Position numbers and translations under genes: made by a program
Assembly (NCBI GenBank): GCA_032718475.1
Contig: JAUCBJ010000755.1
Location: 1 to 59,989, forward strand
Length of the DNA: 59,989 nucleotides
Reading direction: 5' to 3'
Source of the DNA: Nemertoderma westbladi
Lineage: Eukaryota; Xenacoelomorpha; Nemertodermatida; Nemertodermatidae
Shown here: in pieces, positions 10,098-20,496 of the stretch
Position numbering within the stretch: the stretch's first letter is position 1
How the letters are laid out: every line of letters starts with the position of its first letter
The notes under the pieces: generated by a model
The model's input: the letters and a program-made list of their open reading frames with translations, nothing else
Told to the model about the DNA's origin: nothing
Databases searched by the model: none

Positions 10098-12206
10098 GAC
10101 TGCGGCCTCCAGCCGAACATTAGTGAAACTCTACGACTCGGCAGCTGGAACTGCAATGGATGGACGACAGCAAACTCAAACTTACGTGAAACAATCATAT
10201 CCGGTATAAATCCGGACATATTAGTTATGTGTGAAACTTTCCACAACAGGTCGGATGATCTCGCCTTCAGGGAGTTCGTCTGGTTTGGAAATGCACGACA
10301 AACTGTGAACAAGCGTGCAAAACGGGGATCGGGTGGAGTCGGTTTCTTCGTAAATAGATCTTTGCTCAAAAACTATAAAGTTTCGGTTGTTGATACTTCT
10401 CCCGAGGGAATAATATGTGCAATATTTAGGTCTCTAGATACGGATCACTCTATGTTGCTTTGTGGGTGTTACCTGCCACCTGAGTCGTCTGTTTATGGAC
10501 GTGATTCCATCGACTTCTACGCCCATTTACTATCCCAGATTTATCTGTACGGTAACTCGGTGGAGCAAGTTATAGTTCTAGGAGATCTAAACGGAAGAAC
10601 CGGGAATCTAGCTGACACTGTGTTTGATTTAGACCCTGACATTCCTACCCGCTCAAACGTGGATAGTGTGACAAATTCACATGGTAAAGCTCTCGCTGAC
10701 AGCTGATTTTGCACTGACAGCTGCATGTTTATTGCTAACGGTAGAATCCCAGCCGGGCAGTACGGTAGTAATGATGATTTCACTTTAGTAAATGTAAGAG
10801 GGAAATCTGTAGTTGATTATGCACTTGTATCTACAGAAAACTACTCAGATTGCGAGTCATTTTCAGTTTTAGCCAGTACTGATTTAGCGATAAAACATAA
10901 TTGTGTTGAACTCTGTACTGATAGTTGCAGATTACCCATCATTCACTAATACTGCTAGAAATACGCACTCATACCTTAGATAATTATAATGAACGTGGTA
11001 CAAATCTAGGAACTTGGATGGGGGATAATACTGAATCTAAGTTCGACACATATATTCCAAGAAAATACACTTTTTCTAGGCATGCTATACCTACTGATAC
11101 TTTAAATAGTCAAATCTCTTGGGGTGCGATTAATAAATTGTGCGATAACATTATAGTAGCTAGGGGGGAACAAGATACAATTGATCACTTATACACCACT
11201 ATTAGCAAAACTATTTCTAGGGAATTGGAAGTTTATGTTAAACAACAAAACTCTTCTAGCCCCCGAGTTAGAAAGCAGTTTAAATATAAAAAACCTTACT
11301 GGGATGCCGAGTTAACGGCACTCTGGAAGATTTTTCATCAAAAAGAACGTGATTTTCGAAAATGTACTCATGTTAACACCAATTATAAATCTGTACACTC
11401 GGAATTTTTATTAGCGCGTAAAGAATTTGATAAAACATTACGCCGTAAACGTAGAAAGTACCAAACTGATCAGGCCAATAATATTGAAAAATTAAGTTCA
11501 TCCGGTCAAAAAGATTTCTGGGATTGTTTAAATAAACTAGGACCTCGGAAAAATGTAGACATACCATTGGAAGTACATAGGAGTACTGGTGAAATTATTA
11601 ATAATATTCCTGATGTAATTAATGCTTGGAAGGACGATTTTTCTACGTTACTTAACCGAGCCGACTCGGGTAAAGCTGACACAGACTTTATTGAGCGAGC
11701 TTTGGGGCAGAAAACTGAACTCGAGTGGTTTATGGAAAGTTGTTCGTTTGAGACTGACAGTCCGCTTAATGTTCCGTTCACAGCGGATGAAGTACAATCA
11801 GCCGTTAATAAGCTAAAATACGGTAAAGCAGTTGGTTTTGACGGTTTGCCTAATGAATTCCTTAAATTACCTGGACTGTGTAACTTACTTGTTGAACTCT
11901 TCAATTATATTTTTGATACTGGCAAAATTCCGTCGGTTTGGCAGCAGGCTCTTATTAGACCATTTTATAAGGGTAACAGCACAAGTGTTAACGTACCATT
12001 AAATTACAGAGGAATTAGTCTTCTACCGTGCATAAGTAAGTTATTCACTTCTATATTGGATGTTCGTTTATCCAAATTTTGTGAAGTTGATGAATTATTG
12101 TCTAACGAGCAGAATGGTTTTAGAAAAAATCGTAGTTGCTTAGAACACATCTATACAATACATTCCATTACTTCTATTAGGAGAACAAATGGGTCTTCTA
12201 CTTTAG
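10098..12206 (+). pseudogene. LINE-A ORF2: APE endonuclease plus N-terminal reverse transcriptase, truncated
   Basis: The endonuclease begins with LRLGSWNCNGW (nt about 10128-10160, catalytic Asn region), then PDILVMCETF (metal-binding Glu), KRGSGGVGFFV and VIVLGDLNGR (Asp-x-Asn). Breaks: a TGA at 10704-10706 inside a locally duplicated ctgacagctg, then a frameshift at about 10925-10950. From there RT sequence is read to the end: KYGKAVGFDGLPNEFLK, LIRPFYKGN, LNYRGISLLPCISKL and NEQNGFRKNRS. The frame ends at the abrupt junction with LINE-B at about 12206, before the catalytic YADD-type motif, so the copy is inactive. Clade not assigned. Confidence 0.88.
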
Positions 12207-12490
12207 TGTCTGGTTGGAGATGTGTGCATTGTACTTGACACAATGAACCCGGCGTAGCATTCTTGTGAATGTGCCATCCAGGGATTTGGTGTCCTCAGCA
12301 GTTAGAGCCCAGCATGGACTCCCATAGAGGAGTACTGCAACTACTGCTGCTCTAAATAATCGTACCTTAAATTTCTGATTAATTCTCGGTGACTTCCAAA
12401 TCCTGGAAAGCCTATTCAACGCTGCCCATGCCTTTCCCTTACGTATTCGAAGGTCCTCACCTGACTTCCGGATCCATGATCCCAGGTAAC
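12206..12490 (-). mobile_element. LINE-B fragment (RT C-terminal region), antisense
   Basis: The minus strand encodes LNRLSRIWKSPRIN and LLYGSPCWALTAEDTKSLDG. These match, almost residue for residue, the + strand LINE-B copy at 58591-59934 (corresponding to nt about 59320-59605). The ends are sharp: at 12206 the match stops at the LINE-A junction, and at 12490 it stops where the LINE-C tail begins. This is a fragment of about 285 bp with no start or active site. Confidence 0.9.
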
Positions 12491-14978
12491 ATAAGTCTAT
12501 AGATAGATAGATTTATTTATACATTATGTAAAAACAATAACAAATACACCAAACAATGTACCGGTATAAAGGTATTGTCCAACATAACATATAGGATTAC
12601 CCCTAAAGCTTTGCAGCTTATTTCCAAGGGGGTCCTTTATGTTACTTGGTTACAAATACAATATTACACTACGCTAACCTAAAACCAATATAAAACGTAA
12701 TTACACTATGTACATGTACAACTTTACCGAGAGCGTGACAATGCCCGACTCAACGATAAAGATGTAATGTACAGAACAATTTATTATAAAACGTAATTAC
12801 AGTATAAATAGTAAATAATTAATAAACTAATATCTTACTGTAGGACTATTGTACCTATTTTTACATTGCACACGGAGATGAGATTTAACTGCAGATTTAA
12901 AAGAATGTCGATTATTTAGGTTTTTAATTTCATTAGGCAGAGCGTTCCAATTTTTTATGCCGTTAAAAAAGAAAGTATCAGATTCAAAGGATTTACAATT
13001 CGGGAGGTAGAAGTTTGAAGCACTAGCTCTGGTACTGTAAGAGTGTGTATCGCGTACTCTGTTGAATTTTTGTTTTAGGTAATTGGGACATTTACCATTA
13101 TACACTTTATGCACATGGTTAAGGCGTAGCTGCTTAACTCAACTATCTAAGTTAAGTAGTCCAGATTCAGAAAAGTCATCTGGAGTTAGGTGGTGCCTAG
13201 GTTTGTAGTCTTTAATAAATCGTACTACTTTATTCTGAGCTACTTGTAATTTACATTTAAGCTGTTTGGTTAAGCCTTCATACCAAGAAGAGCACGCATA
13301 GTCCATGTGACACTGTATTAAAGAAGAGCAAAGTAACTTGCGGGAGTCGGTGTTCAAACTATTTTTATTTCTGTATAGAAACCTAAGCCTACTGTTAACT
13401 TTCGAGAAAATATTTTTCACTGTACTTTCTCCTGATAAGCAGTTATCCAATGTGGCGCCTAAATATTTAACTTCCTTTTTATTTTCAATCTTATGTCCAT
13501 TACTAGTGACTTCAAACTTAGTTACCTTCTTTAACTTTCTTTTGGAACCAAACAAAATACTTTCAGTTTTACCGTAGTGAATGGATAGCTTATTATCAAC
13601 CAACCACTCATTACAGGATTCTAGAACTGCACTTAACTTTTGGGAAATATGGATAGGATCTTTATGAGAGAAAATAAGAGCACTGTCGTCGGCATATAAA
13701 ATGAGTTTAAAATCGGGATCTATACTACTTATCATATCATTTACATAGCATACAAAAAGCAGAGGACCTAATATACTACCTTGCGGTACACCACAGGTAA
13801 TCTCTTGTACAGTAGACAGCGATTTGCTAATGACTACAGTTTGACCTCTGTCTGACAGGTAGGACTTGAACCAGTCTATAGAACCTACACCCATCAGGCC
13901 TAACTTACCAAGCAGAATTTCGTGATCTACAGTATCGAAAGCCTTTTGTAGGTCCAACATTACCATACCAGTATATAAACCCTTTGCGTTATTACATCTA
14001 ATTGTATCAGTTAAGTTAATAAGGCAGGTGTCTGTAGAATATGATTTACGAAAACCGGACTGAAGTTCATAGATCAGATTTAGCCTACTAAGATGTGCCT
14101 CCAGCTGTAGAAAAACAGAACGTTCTAGAATTTTAGATACAATACTTAAGATACTAACAGGTCTGTAATTACAGGGTTCTACTTTACTATTCTTTTTATA
14201 CAGAGGAACAACCTTAGCTAATTTCAGTTCGTCTGGTACTACATTATCTACGATAGAGTAATTAATAATAAAAGTAATAGGCACTTTAAGTACTTCAGCA
14301 CCATCCTTAAGAAAACGGGCAGGTATTAGATCTAGACCGGTACTTTTTGAGGCTGATAGGCTAAGTAGATTTTTAAAAACAAATCCTCAGAAACGGGTTT
14401 TAAAAATAACTTTTCTGAATTTTGTAACTTTTCTAAATAAAAATTATTTAGAGTTTCGGACCCTATACTATATTTATTACTTGATAACGGTAATTTCTTA
14501 ACTAAATTAGAGGCAACGTTAGTAAAATAATTATTAAATAAATTACTAACTAGAGTATGATCATGAATCAGCTCACCGTTATCTTGCAGAACAATATTCG
14601 ATTTAGATTTAAGGTTTTTATAACCTAAAGATTTTAGGGTAGACCATAGACTTTTAGGATTATCTTTATTCTCACTTATTTTGTTGTACAAATATTCAGA
14701 TTTAGCTTTTTTTATTTCCCGTTGGACAAGGTTTCTATATTTGCAGTAATTATTATAATCAGCTAAAACACGGTATTTCCTAAATTTATACAAATAGTTA
14801 TCTCTTTCTCTGATATTACTAAGAATACCCGAGGTCATCCAGGGCTCAGTGCGTTGTTTAAGACTAATTTCTTTAATTGGTGCTACAGTATTAAGTGCCT
14901 TTAAAAATATATCTTTAAAAACAGTGTACGCAAGGTTAATGTCAGCGGCCTTAAAACAGGGTTCCCAGTCAGAATTAA
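12491..14978 (-). mobile_element. LINE-C, CR1/L2/Jockey-like non-LTR retrotransposon, 5'-truncated and decayed
   Basis: Read on the minus strand. 14345-14978: an RT-upstream region with TEPWMTSGILSNIRERD. 13142-14345: reverse transcriptase with [54 protein letters not shown] and the catalytic [11 protein letters not shown]. 12827-13138: a C-terminal module, YSTRASASNFYLP then FFFNGIKNWNALP. Breaks: a frameshift at about 14345-14365 and a TGA nonsense codon at 13139-13141, both in otherwise clean sense sequence. The 3' end carries a short TAGA/TCTA run (about 12496-12510), typical of CR1/L2-type tails. The 5' end is cut at the DNA transposon boundary, so no endonuclease is present. Confidence 0.9.
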
Positions 14979-14980
14979 CA

Positions 14981-15320
14981 GTCAGGGAAAACATCCCCGT
15001 GGGGATATGTGAAATTTAGGCTTAATTTCTCAACCTATCCTAGTCAGGATAGATGACATATCCCCACCAGGATAGATGGCACATTTTCCATTTTTTCGGT
15101 TTGCGCAAAAATTGGTTGGATGGCTATGTATTTCTTCGGTATTACAATGATCAATAGGTTACAAAAATTGTAAAATTTCACGCCCTTGTCATTGGTAAGA
15201 TTTATAAGAAGATTATAGGGGTTTTAAATTCACATTGATTTCTATCCTGCTGGGGATATTATCGACATATCCCCAGCAGGATATGTTTTATTTATATCCT
15301 GGTGGGGATATTTTGGATAT
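14981..15320 (+). repeat. Left terminal inverted repeat of the DNA transposon
   Basis: Pairs with 17742-18102 with few mismatches. It contains several ATATCC/GGATAT blocks and a hairpin at about 15241-15283 (stem tcctgctggggatat), candidate transposase-binding sites. Between 15320 and 15581 two more GGATATG blocks occur, and I see nothing else. Confidence 0.85.
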
Positions 15321-15581
15321 ATCCACAGTAGGATATGTTATAGAATAATATGTGTGTTTCCTATTCAGCATATCCTATTCAGGATATGCTAGGCAGTTGC
15401 TGGTGTGGGTGTTTCTACTGTATAGGATTTTGAGGGTGAAAGACATTTGATTTATCTGTCAGTAATTGTTAGGCAAATTATTACGAAACTGCAGTCTGAA
15501 TACTGGTAGGGCTACCGGTACTTATTAGACCCTATTACGATAGTTTGTTCTGTACCAGAATAATTCTGATTATTAATTATT

Positions 15582-16031
15582 TTGATAATGGCTTCCGGTG
15601 CGGTAAATATAGGGCCTAAAGAACCACGGAAGGGCCGTGTTGAAACTTGCTTCTGTTCCAATTTATCCGATCTATGCTCAACTGAAACTAGTGAAAATTT
15701 TTACACGAGGAATAAAATTTTCGAACTTCTTCTTTGGGTCCAAAATCCCAAAAGCTATGTTGGACCATTACATACCAGGGAGTCTATGGTAATGAATTAT
15801 GTAGATTCGTCCAAGTTTGGTGTCATGGTTAGAGCTGCCACTTCGCCTGCAGCATCTTACCCCACTCAACAGACAATCATACAGGCATCTTCTGTAGACT
15901 TCCCTGAAGTGTCGCCGTCTAAAGATATATGTATTGCGATAGATAACTTTCAATTTGTAGGCAAAACCTACCGCCTTTTCAATAAGGGTGTACCAATAAG
16001 CAAGGTTTGCTCAGTGATCAGCATACCTTAA
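15582..16031 (+). CDS. Unrecognised 149-aa ORF inside the DNA transposon
   Basis: The start is ATGATAATGGCTTCC; the second ATG (MASGAVNIG) is also possible. The protein is compact, with Cys pairs near the N-terminus (VETCFCSNLSDLC), hydrophobic/polar alternation and the ending KVCSVISIP. There is no DDE/RNase-H-like signature, zinc finger or membrane segment that I can defend. It may be the remnant of a transposase N-terminal domain or an accessory protein of the element. Downstream, 16032-16430 has no ORF of note. Confidence 0.35.
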   Translation: MIMASGAVNIGPKEPRKGRVETCFCSNLSDLCSTETSENFYTRNKIFELLLWVQNPKSYVGPLHTRESMVMNYVDSSKFGVMVRAATSPAASYPTQQTIIQASSVDFPEVSPSKDICIAIDNFQFVGKTYRLFNKGVPISKVCSVISIP

Positions 16032-16436
16032 TTGTCAGGATTTATTAATTCAAAGGCACCCAATTCAGTCTGTCAGTTCATTGACCTAACTGGATTGGAT
16101 GTAGCCGAATGAGTGGAGGCCTTTATTGAAATTGAATTGATTGTAACATTGTTTATGTTACATTTAACATAACGTAACTATATTTAAATTATATAATATT
16201 AAGTCTGTACTGGTGTCAAAATATATAATGCAACTATCAGACTATCCCCAAAGGCATAATAATTAAAGAACCCAAAAATAAAGTAAACTGAAACTAAAGG
16301 TGTAGGCCTACTAAGGATTGAACTAAGTTGTCCCTTCTTCTTCCAACGGAAGTTGTGGAGGGCACTCCCCTTCGCCTTCAGTAATGACTGGGGGTGATAA
16401 ACCCGTTTCTTTCTAGCGCTAGCAGTGGCTGATGAT

Positions 16437-17125
16437 TCATCTGGCTGTAGTTCGTGTTGTCCACTTACTCCATCTATCTCTGACATCATCTGTCCATCCA
16501 CTCCATCTACCCCCAGCACCTCCTGTCCATCCACTCCATCTACCTCCGATATCGCCTCTCCACTCACTCCATCTATCTCCGACATCCCCTGTCCACCCAC
16601 TCCATCTACCTCCAACATTCCTACACCTCCTGTCCATCCACTCCATCTACCTCCGATATCGCCTCTCCACTAACTCCATCTATCTCCGACATCCCCTGTC
16701 CACCCAATTTCATCTACCTCCAACATATCCTCTCCATCCACTCCATCTACTTCCGATATCGCCTCTCTACCCACTCCATCTATCTCCGACATCCCCTCTC
16801 CACCCACTCCATCTACTTCCAACACCTCCTGTCCATCCACTCCATCTACCTCCGATATCGCCACTCCACCCACTCCATCTATCTCCAACATCCCCTGTCC
16901 ACCCACTCCATCTACCTCCAACACCTCCTGTCTGCCTGTCCACCCACTCCATCTATCTCCGATATCGACTCTCCACCAACCAGCCAACTCCATCTCTCTC
17001 CGACATCACCTGTCCACCCACTCCATCTACCTCCAACACCTCCTGTCCACCCACTCCATCTACCTCCGATATCGCCTCTCCACCCACTCCAACATCCCCT
17101 GTCCATCTATATCCATCTATCCAGT
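16437..17125. repeat. 33-bp minisatellite, about 20 copies, inside the DNA transposon
   Basis: CT-rich units of 33 bp (11 codons), each with the core ccactccatctacctcc. Variants alternate among ccgatatcgcctc, ccgacatcccctg and ccaacacctcctg. Because 33 is a multiple of three, both strands show long repeat-coded frames (for example, an 11-residue Pro/His/Leu repeat on +). That is a by-product of the unit and not evidence of a gene. Confidence 0.92.
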
Positions 17126-17262
17126 TAAGTTCAATCAGTCAATTTGTCTGAAGTTTAGTATGTTTACTGTATATACAGTTATAGTTCATATCCGTACCTC
17201 TGGTATTTTCGTATTGCAAAAATAAGACTATACGTATGAAATACCCTATGTTATTTTGAGAT

Positions 17263-17385
17263 ATTGTTTATTGTTTTGGTTAGAAAAGCCCACCACTGTA
17301 ACCTGCTCCTTTCCGTTAATTAAGTAATGGAGATTAGTTTATTGTTTTGGTTAGAAAACACCACCACTGTAACCTGCTTCTTTTG
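17263..17385. repeat. Tandem duplication of a motif around tgttttggttagaaaa
   Basis: Two copies (about 17265-17318 and 17337-17385) share attgttttggttagaaaa followed by ccaccactgtaacctgct. A related stretch, attgtttaatgttttgggta followed by gaaaacaccgccact, lies at about 7522-7557, so this is a dispersed family. 17386-17741 otherwise has only a short ORF that I cannot support. Confidence 0.6.
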
Positions 17386-17741
17386 CCAGAGGTACGCATA
17401 TGAACGATAACCGTATATACTGTACAACTCTACTGTAGACAGATATACCGGTATCAGTGTACTGTACAGACTGAGTTGTTGAGGGACTACCAGACTACAG
17501 GTCTACCCTTCAGTCAGCCAGGTACCGAAGTAGACTACCTATTATACCGGTTGTTATATTACTTTCGCACAGAAGGCAATACAGCATTAAGGCTACCAAC
17601 TAACATCTACGTGTACGGTACGTGTAAGCTTAGAGGCAATCCTTCTGGGGATATGCCACAAAACTTACATAAAACAAGCTACTGGCTGACTGGCAGACTG
17701 GTACATTATTCTAAAACATAGGCCTATCCTAAGACTGAAGA

Positions 17742-18102
17742 TGTCCAAAATATCCCCACCAGGATATAAATAAACATGAATGAACTTTATCGTGAAACAT
17801 ATCCCGCTGGGGATATGTTGATAATATCCCCAGCAGGATAGAAATCAATGTGAATTTAAAACCCCTATAATCTTCTTATAAATCTTGCCAATGACAAGGG
17901 CGTGAAATTTTACAATTTTTGTAGCCTATTGATCATTGTAATACCGAAGAAATACATAGCCATCCAACCAATTTTTGCGCAAACCGGAAAAATGGAAAAT
18001 GTGCCATCTATCCTGGTGGGGATATGTCATCTATCCTCACTAGGATAGGTTGAGAAATTAAGCCTAAATTTGACATATCCCCACCGGGATGTTTTCCCTG
18101 AC
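17742..18102 (-). repeat. Right terminal inverted repeat of the DNA transposon
   Basis: Reverse complement of 14981-15320, ending in gttttccctgac. It includes the paired hairpin at about 17803-17842. The middle 200 bp matches the left arm almost base for base, so the two ends belong to one family and have diverged little. Confidence 0.85.
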
Positions 18103-18103
18103 T

Positions 18104-18608
18104 GCATGGGCATGTTAACAGAAAACAACAACTTCAATGGGATTCCATCTGTCCATCAATGTATATTTACATTTACCGTATGTGTTAGGCTTGTTAGCCG
18201 CTAATTCAGTGATTACAGAATTACAACAAAGGAATGAATAAGTTGCATGTCCAATCAGAGTTTCAAAATAATTAATAACAAAATTAATGTAAATCAAGGA
18301 TTAATAAGTAGATAAGTGTATGTTACGGCCGGTACTGCACTTTTGCGTTTTTTATACAGATTGGCCTCAACCGGAAGTTCCGACATTTTTAGTTATGACG
18401 CGGACATCTGCCATAAGGGTAATGCAATCAGTAGTAAAGCAATAGCTGATTGGCTTCCTGCCTTAGCAACTGCCTATCGCTTATTGGACGATTGTATCAG
18501 CATAAATTAGCATAAATGTGTGAGGGATGTTTGAATTTACATACTGTACAGTGTAATCTAAATATCTTTTTTAAAAAATGTGGGCCCGTCAATAATATAA
18601 TTTTATAC
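18104..18608 (+). repeat. 0.5-kb dispersed repeat, copy 1, with promoter-type motifs
   Basis: Nearly identical to 30995-31485; both begin catgggcat and end near gtcaataatataattttata. The copies differ by small indels at 18140-18150 and 18265-18290 and by a few substitutions. It contains CCAATCAG (18251-18258), ACCGGAAGT (18370-18378, a perfect ETS-type core), TGACGC (about 18396), and two ATTGG boxes (about 18449 and 18483). A 64-codon ORF (18316-18510) is identical in protein sequence between the copies. The class of element is unknown; no terminal repeats or tail are visible. Confidence 0.8.
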
Positions 18609-18814
18609 CGCTCCATAAAAACAGGACTAAAGAGACTGTTTTTACAAGAGACTGTAGAGTGACGGAATCCCAATTTTTTATTACAAAAATAGAATGCCTA
18701 AGGCGTACCTACATATTTACAAATACACAAAATATAAATTTTAGAGCGTACTTAATATTACACCTTGCACATAATATACTTTCAGTTCATTTTCAAATAA
18801 TAATTAGGGCCAAT

Positions 18815-19090
18815 ACACATAAATCTTACGGAATATGATAAAGCATTCACTCAAAAAATATATATAATTGAATGACAGTATGCGCCACCGTTTACTGCAA
18901 TATAACCTTCACCAAACACCAAATATAACAAATATCTACATGGATAGGACTACATATAAATCTTACGGAATATGATAAAGCATTCACTCAAAAATTTTTA
19001 TAATTGAATGACAGTATGCGCCACCGTTTACTGCAATATAAACTTCGCCAAACACCAAATATAACAAATATTTACATGGGTAGGACTCTA
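18815..19090. repeat. Two tandem copies of a 137-bp unit
   Basis: The segment with aaatcttacggaatatgata begins at 18821 and again at 18958, and the following 130 bases match closely (gaatgacagtatgcgccacc in both). 18609-18814 and 19091-19290 contain no gene that I can support. Confidence 0.85.
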
Positions 19091-19290
19091 GTAGGAATAC
19101 ATTATTACGTCGCGATTCGAATAGGGCTGCCGATTAAAGTATCGGCCTTCAGAGCTGAGATTTTATTAATAAAAATTAGGGCATTTTATATCGACTAAAA
19201 AGGGGGGGTGCCGCGTTCGCCCAGGACTATTCGAGAGGTTAAAGTCCATCACTGGGGCGAATATTGCGCTATTTCGGGCCGGAGAGAGCT

Positions 19291-19825
19291 CTAACTCTCC
19301 CCTTTACCCCGCGGCATGATTCTGATGAGAGGTTGTCCTAATGGATCTTGTAGCAAACGTGCCACGCCCTATAGCTCTGGCGCTACGCTCACCGACAGGG
19401 ACGCACACGAGCTGCGACTGATAGAAAATGGTCGTCGGGGAAATATACATTTTGGGTGAGGTCGACTTGGGCGCTCAAGATGCATGGATCCCAGTTGGTC
19501 TGGATTCCCAGGGAGTATTCGTCTGGATGTAGTAGTGCCCCGCTCCTGACCCACGCTATCCTCGTTTCAGTTCCTTCGACACGGTCTTAAGTAGTAGAAG
19601 ACCACCTGTGATTGGACCTGCATTCAAGTACCTCCTGATCTTCTGCGCTTTTATGATCGCGATCGCACAGCGGAGATCCTTGTTGGTCAGCTGTAGATTC
19701 TCGTCTGGTTGGCTTGAGCGATATCCCATAGTATCGAGGTGATAGTCAAAATGATTCCCATAGGGAACCTCGTGCGGATTTCCCAAAACATCGTACGCGA
19801 TTCTCGTTTCATCTTGGGAATCCAT
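19291..19825 (-). pseudogene. Decayed ORF downstream of the BEL/Pao pol gene, function unknown
   Basis: Clean-looking protein sequence is spread over three frames: an 89-codon ORF at 19556-19825 starting MDSQDETRIAYDVLGNP and holding NAGPITGGLLLLKTVSK; a second frame about 19389-19560 (LHPDEYSLGIQTNWDP); and a third about 19291-19390 (LLQDPLGQPLIRIMPRG). I infer two frameshifts. The base composition is richer in GC than the flanks. The ORF sits 3' of pol on the same strand, where some BEL/Pao elements carry an extra (env-like or captured) gene, but no signal peptide or membrane anchor is visible. It could be a captured viral gene or a separate host fragment. Family not recognised. Confidence 0.4.
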
Positions 19826-20054
19826 GTTATTTTGGTCAAAAGAGTACCTTTATCTAGGAGAAAAACTCAGAATAGAATAAGAATGGGTTCATAGACTTTC
19901 GGCTCGACTGTGTTCTATACCTCCGACCTGTAGCCTAAGATCAAAGGTGCCTATAGCGACGGTTTTGTTATAAAATAAGTATATAGGCGCTGTTCAAAAA
20001 ATGCTTGAGGGGCAATCTAGCCGCGAGAAAAATACTCGCTTTTTGAACCCAAAA

Positions 20055-20252
20055 CTACATCCCAGAGAAAATATGCAGTAGAGTGTTAGTCATAAGTATC
20101 ACAAAAAATGCTTGTCCCAAGATCTGGGTTACCGTCGCATCGACGTTGAATCTTGGGCGGACTGTCCACCAGTCGGAATCAACCATATCGCCAACATCTG
20201 CCCACCTGTGAGACTGAATTTTCCTATCAGCGTTCACATTCGAATGAATCAT
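20055..20252 (-). CDS. Small ORF (65 aa) between pol and the decayed downstream ORF
   Basis: A minus-strand ORF starting MIHSNVNADRK. It has a Trp/Asp-rich middle (DSDWWTVRPRFNVDATV) and a hydrophobic stretch of about 18 residues near its C-terminus (ILGQAFFVILMTNTLLHIF) that could span a membrane. A 24-codon ORF starting MEFYLNPQADNF overlaps just upstream in another frame. A donor-like GTAAGTATG lies at about 20443 (minus strand) between pol and these ORFs, so they may be exons of a spliced downstream gene of the element. Not recognised. Confidence 0.3.
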   Translation of the reverse strand: MIHSNVNADRKIQSHRWADVGDMVDSDWWTVRPRFNVDATVTQILGQAFFVILMTNTLLHIFSGM

Positions 20253-20496
20253 CTAAAAAATTGTCAAAATTGTCCGCTTGTGGGTTCAAGTAGAATTCCA
20301 TTGTTCATGTCCAAAACCGCGTAAATAATTTATGTGTAATATATATTTTGAATACCTGTAAGGATACTCTGAAGGGTACACATTTTTAGACAATGGAATT
20401 CTACCTCTGTCTCTATTTCTACTAAAATATAGATCATACTTACGTGTGTTGGGTGATGTGGTGACCCGTTGGTGCCATCGTAATGTCTGAAGTAGT

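Larger units (their letters stand above)
14979..18103. mobile_element. 3.1-kb DNA transposon with about 340-bp terminal inverted repeats, superfamily unknown
   Basis: The outer ends are mirror images: GTCAGGGAAAACATCCC starts at 14981, and its complement ends at 18102 (one or two more bases may belong). The inverted repeats extend inward to about 15320 and about 17742. They are dense in GGGGATAT/ATATCCCC blocks, and each contains its own hairpin. The interior has one short ORF and a 33-bp minisatellite, and no transposase that I recognise, so the copy is probably non-autonomous. No clear target-site duplication: the left flank is LINE-C and the right flank is the 0.5-kb dispersed repeat, so the ends may have been separated by later rearrangement. 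Confidence 0.85.

Noticed and set aside
16437-17125. Pro/His/Leu-repeat ORF (239 codons), possibly a structural protein
   Set aside because: It coincides exactly with the 33-bp minisatellite, and the opposite strand is equally open.
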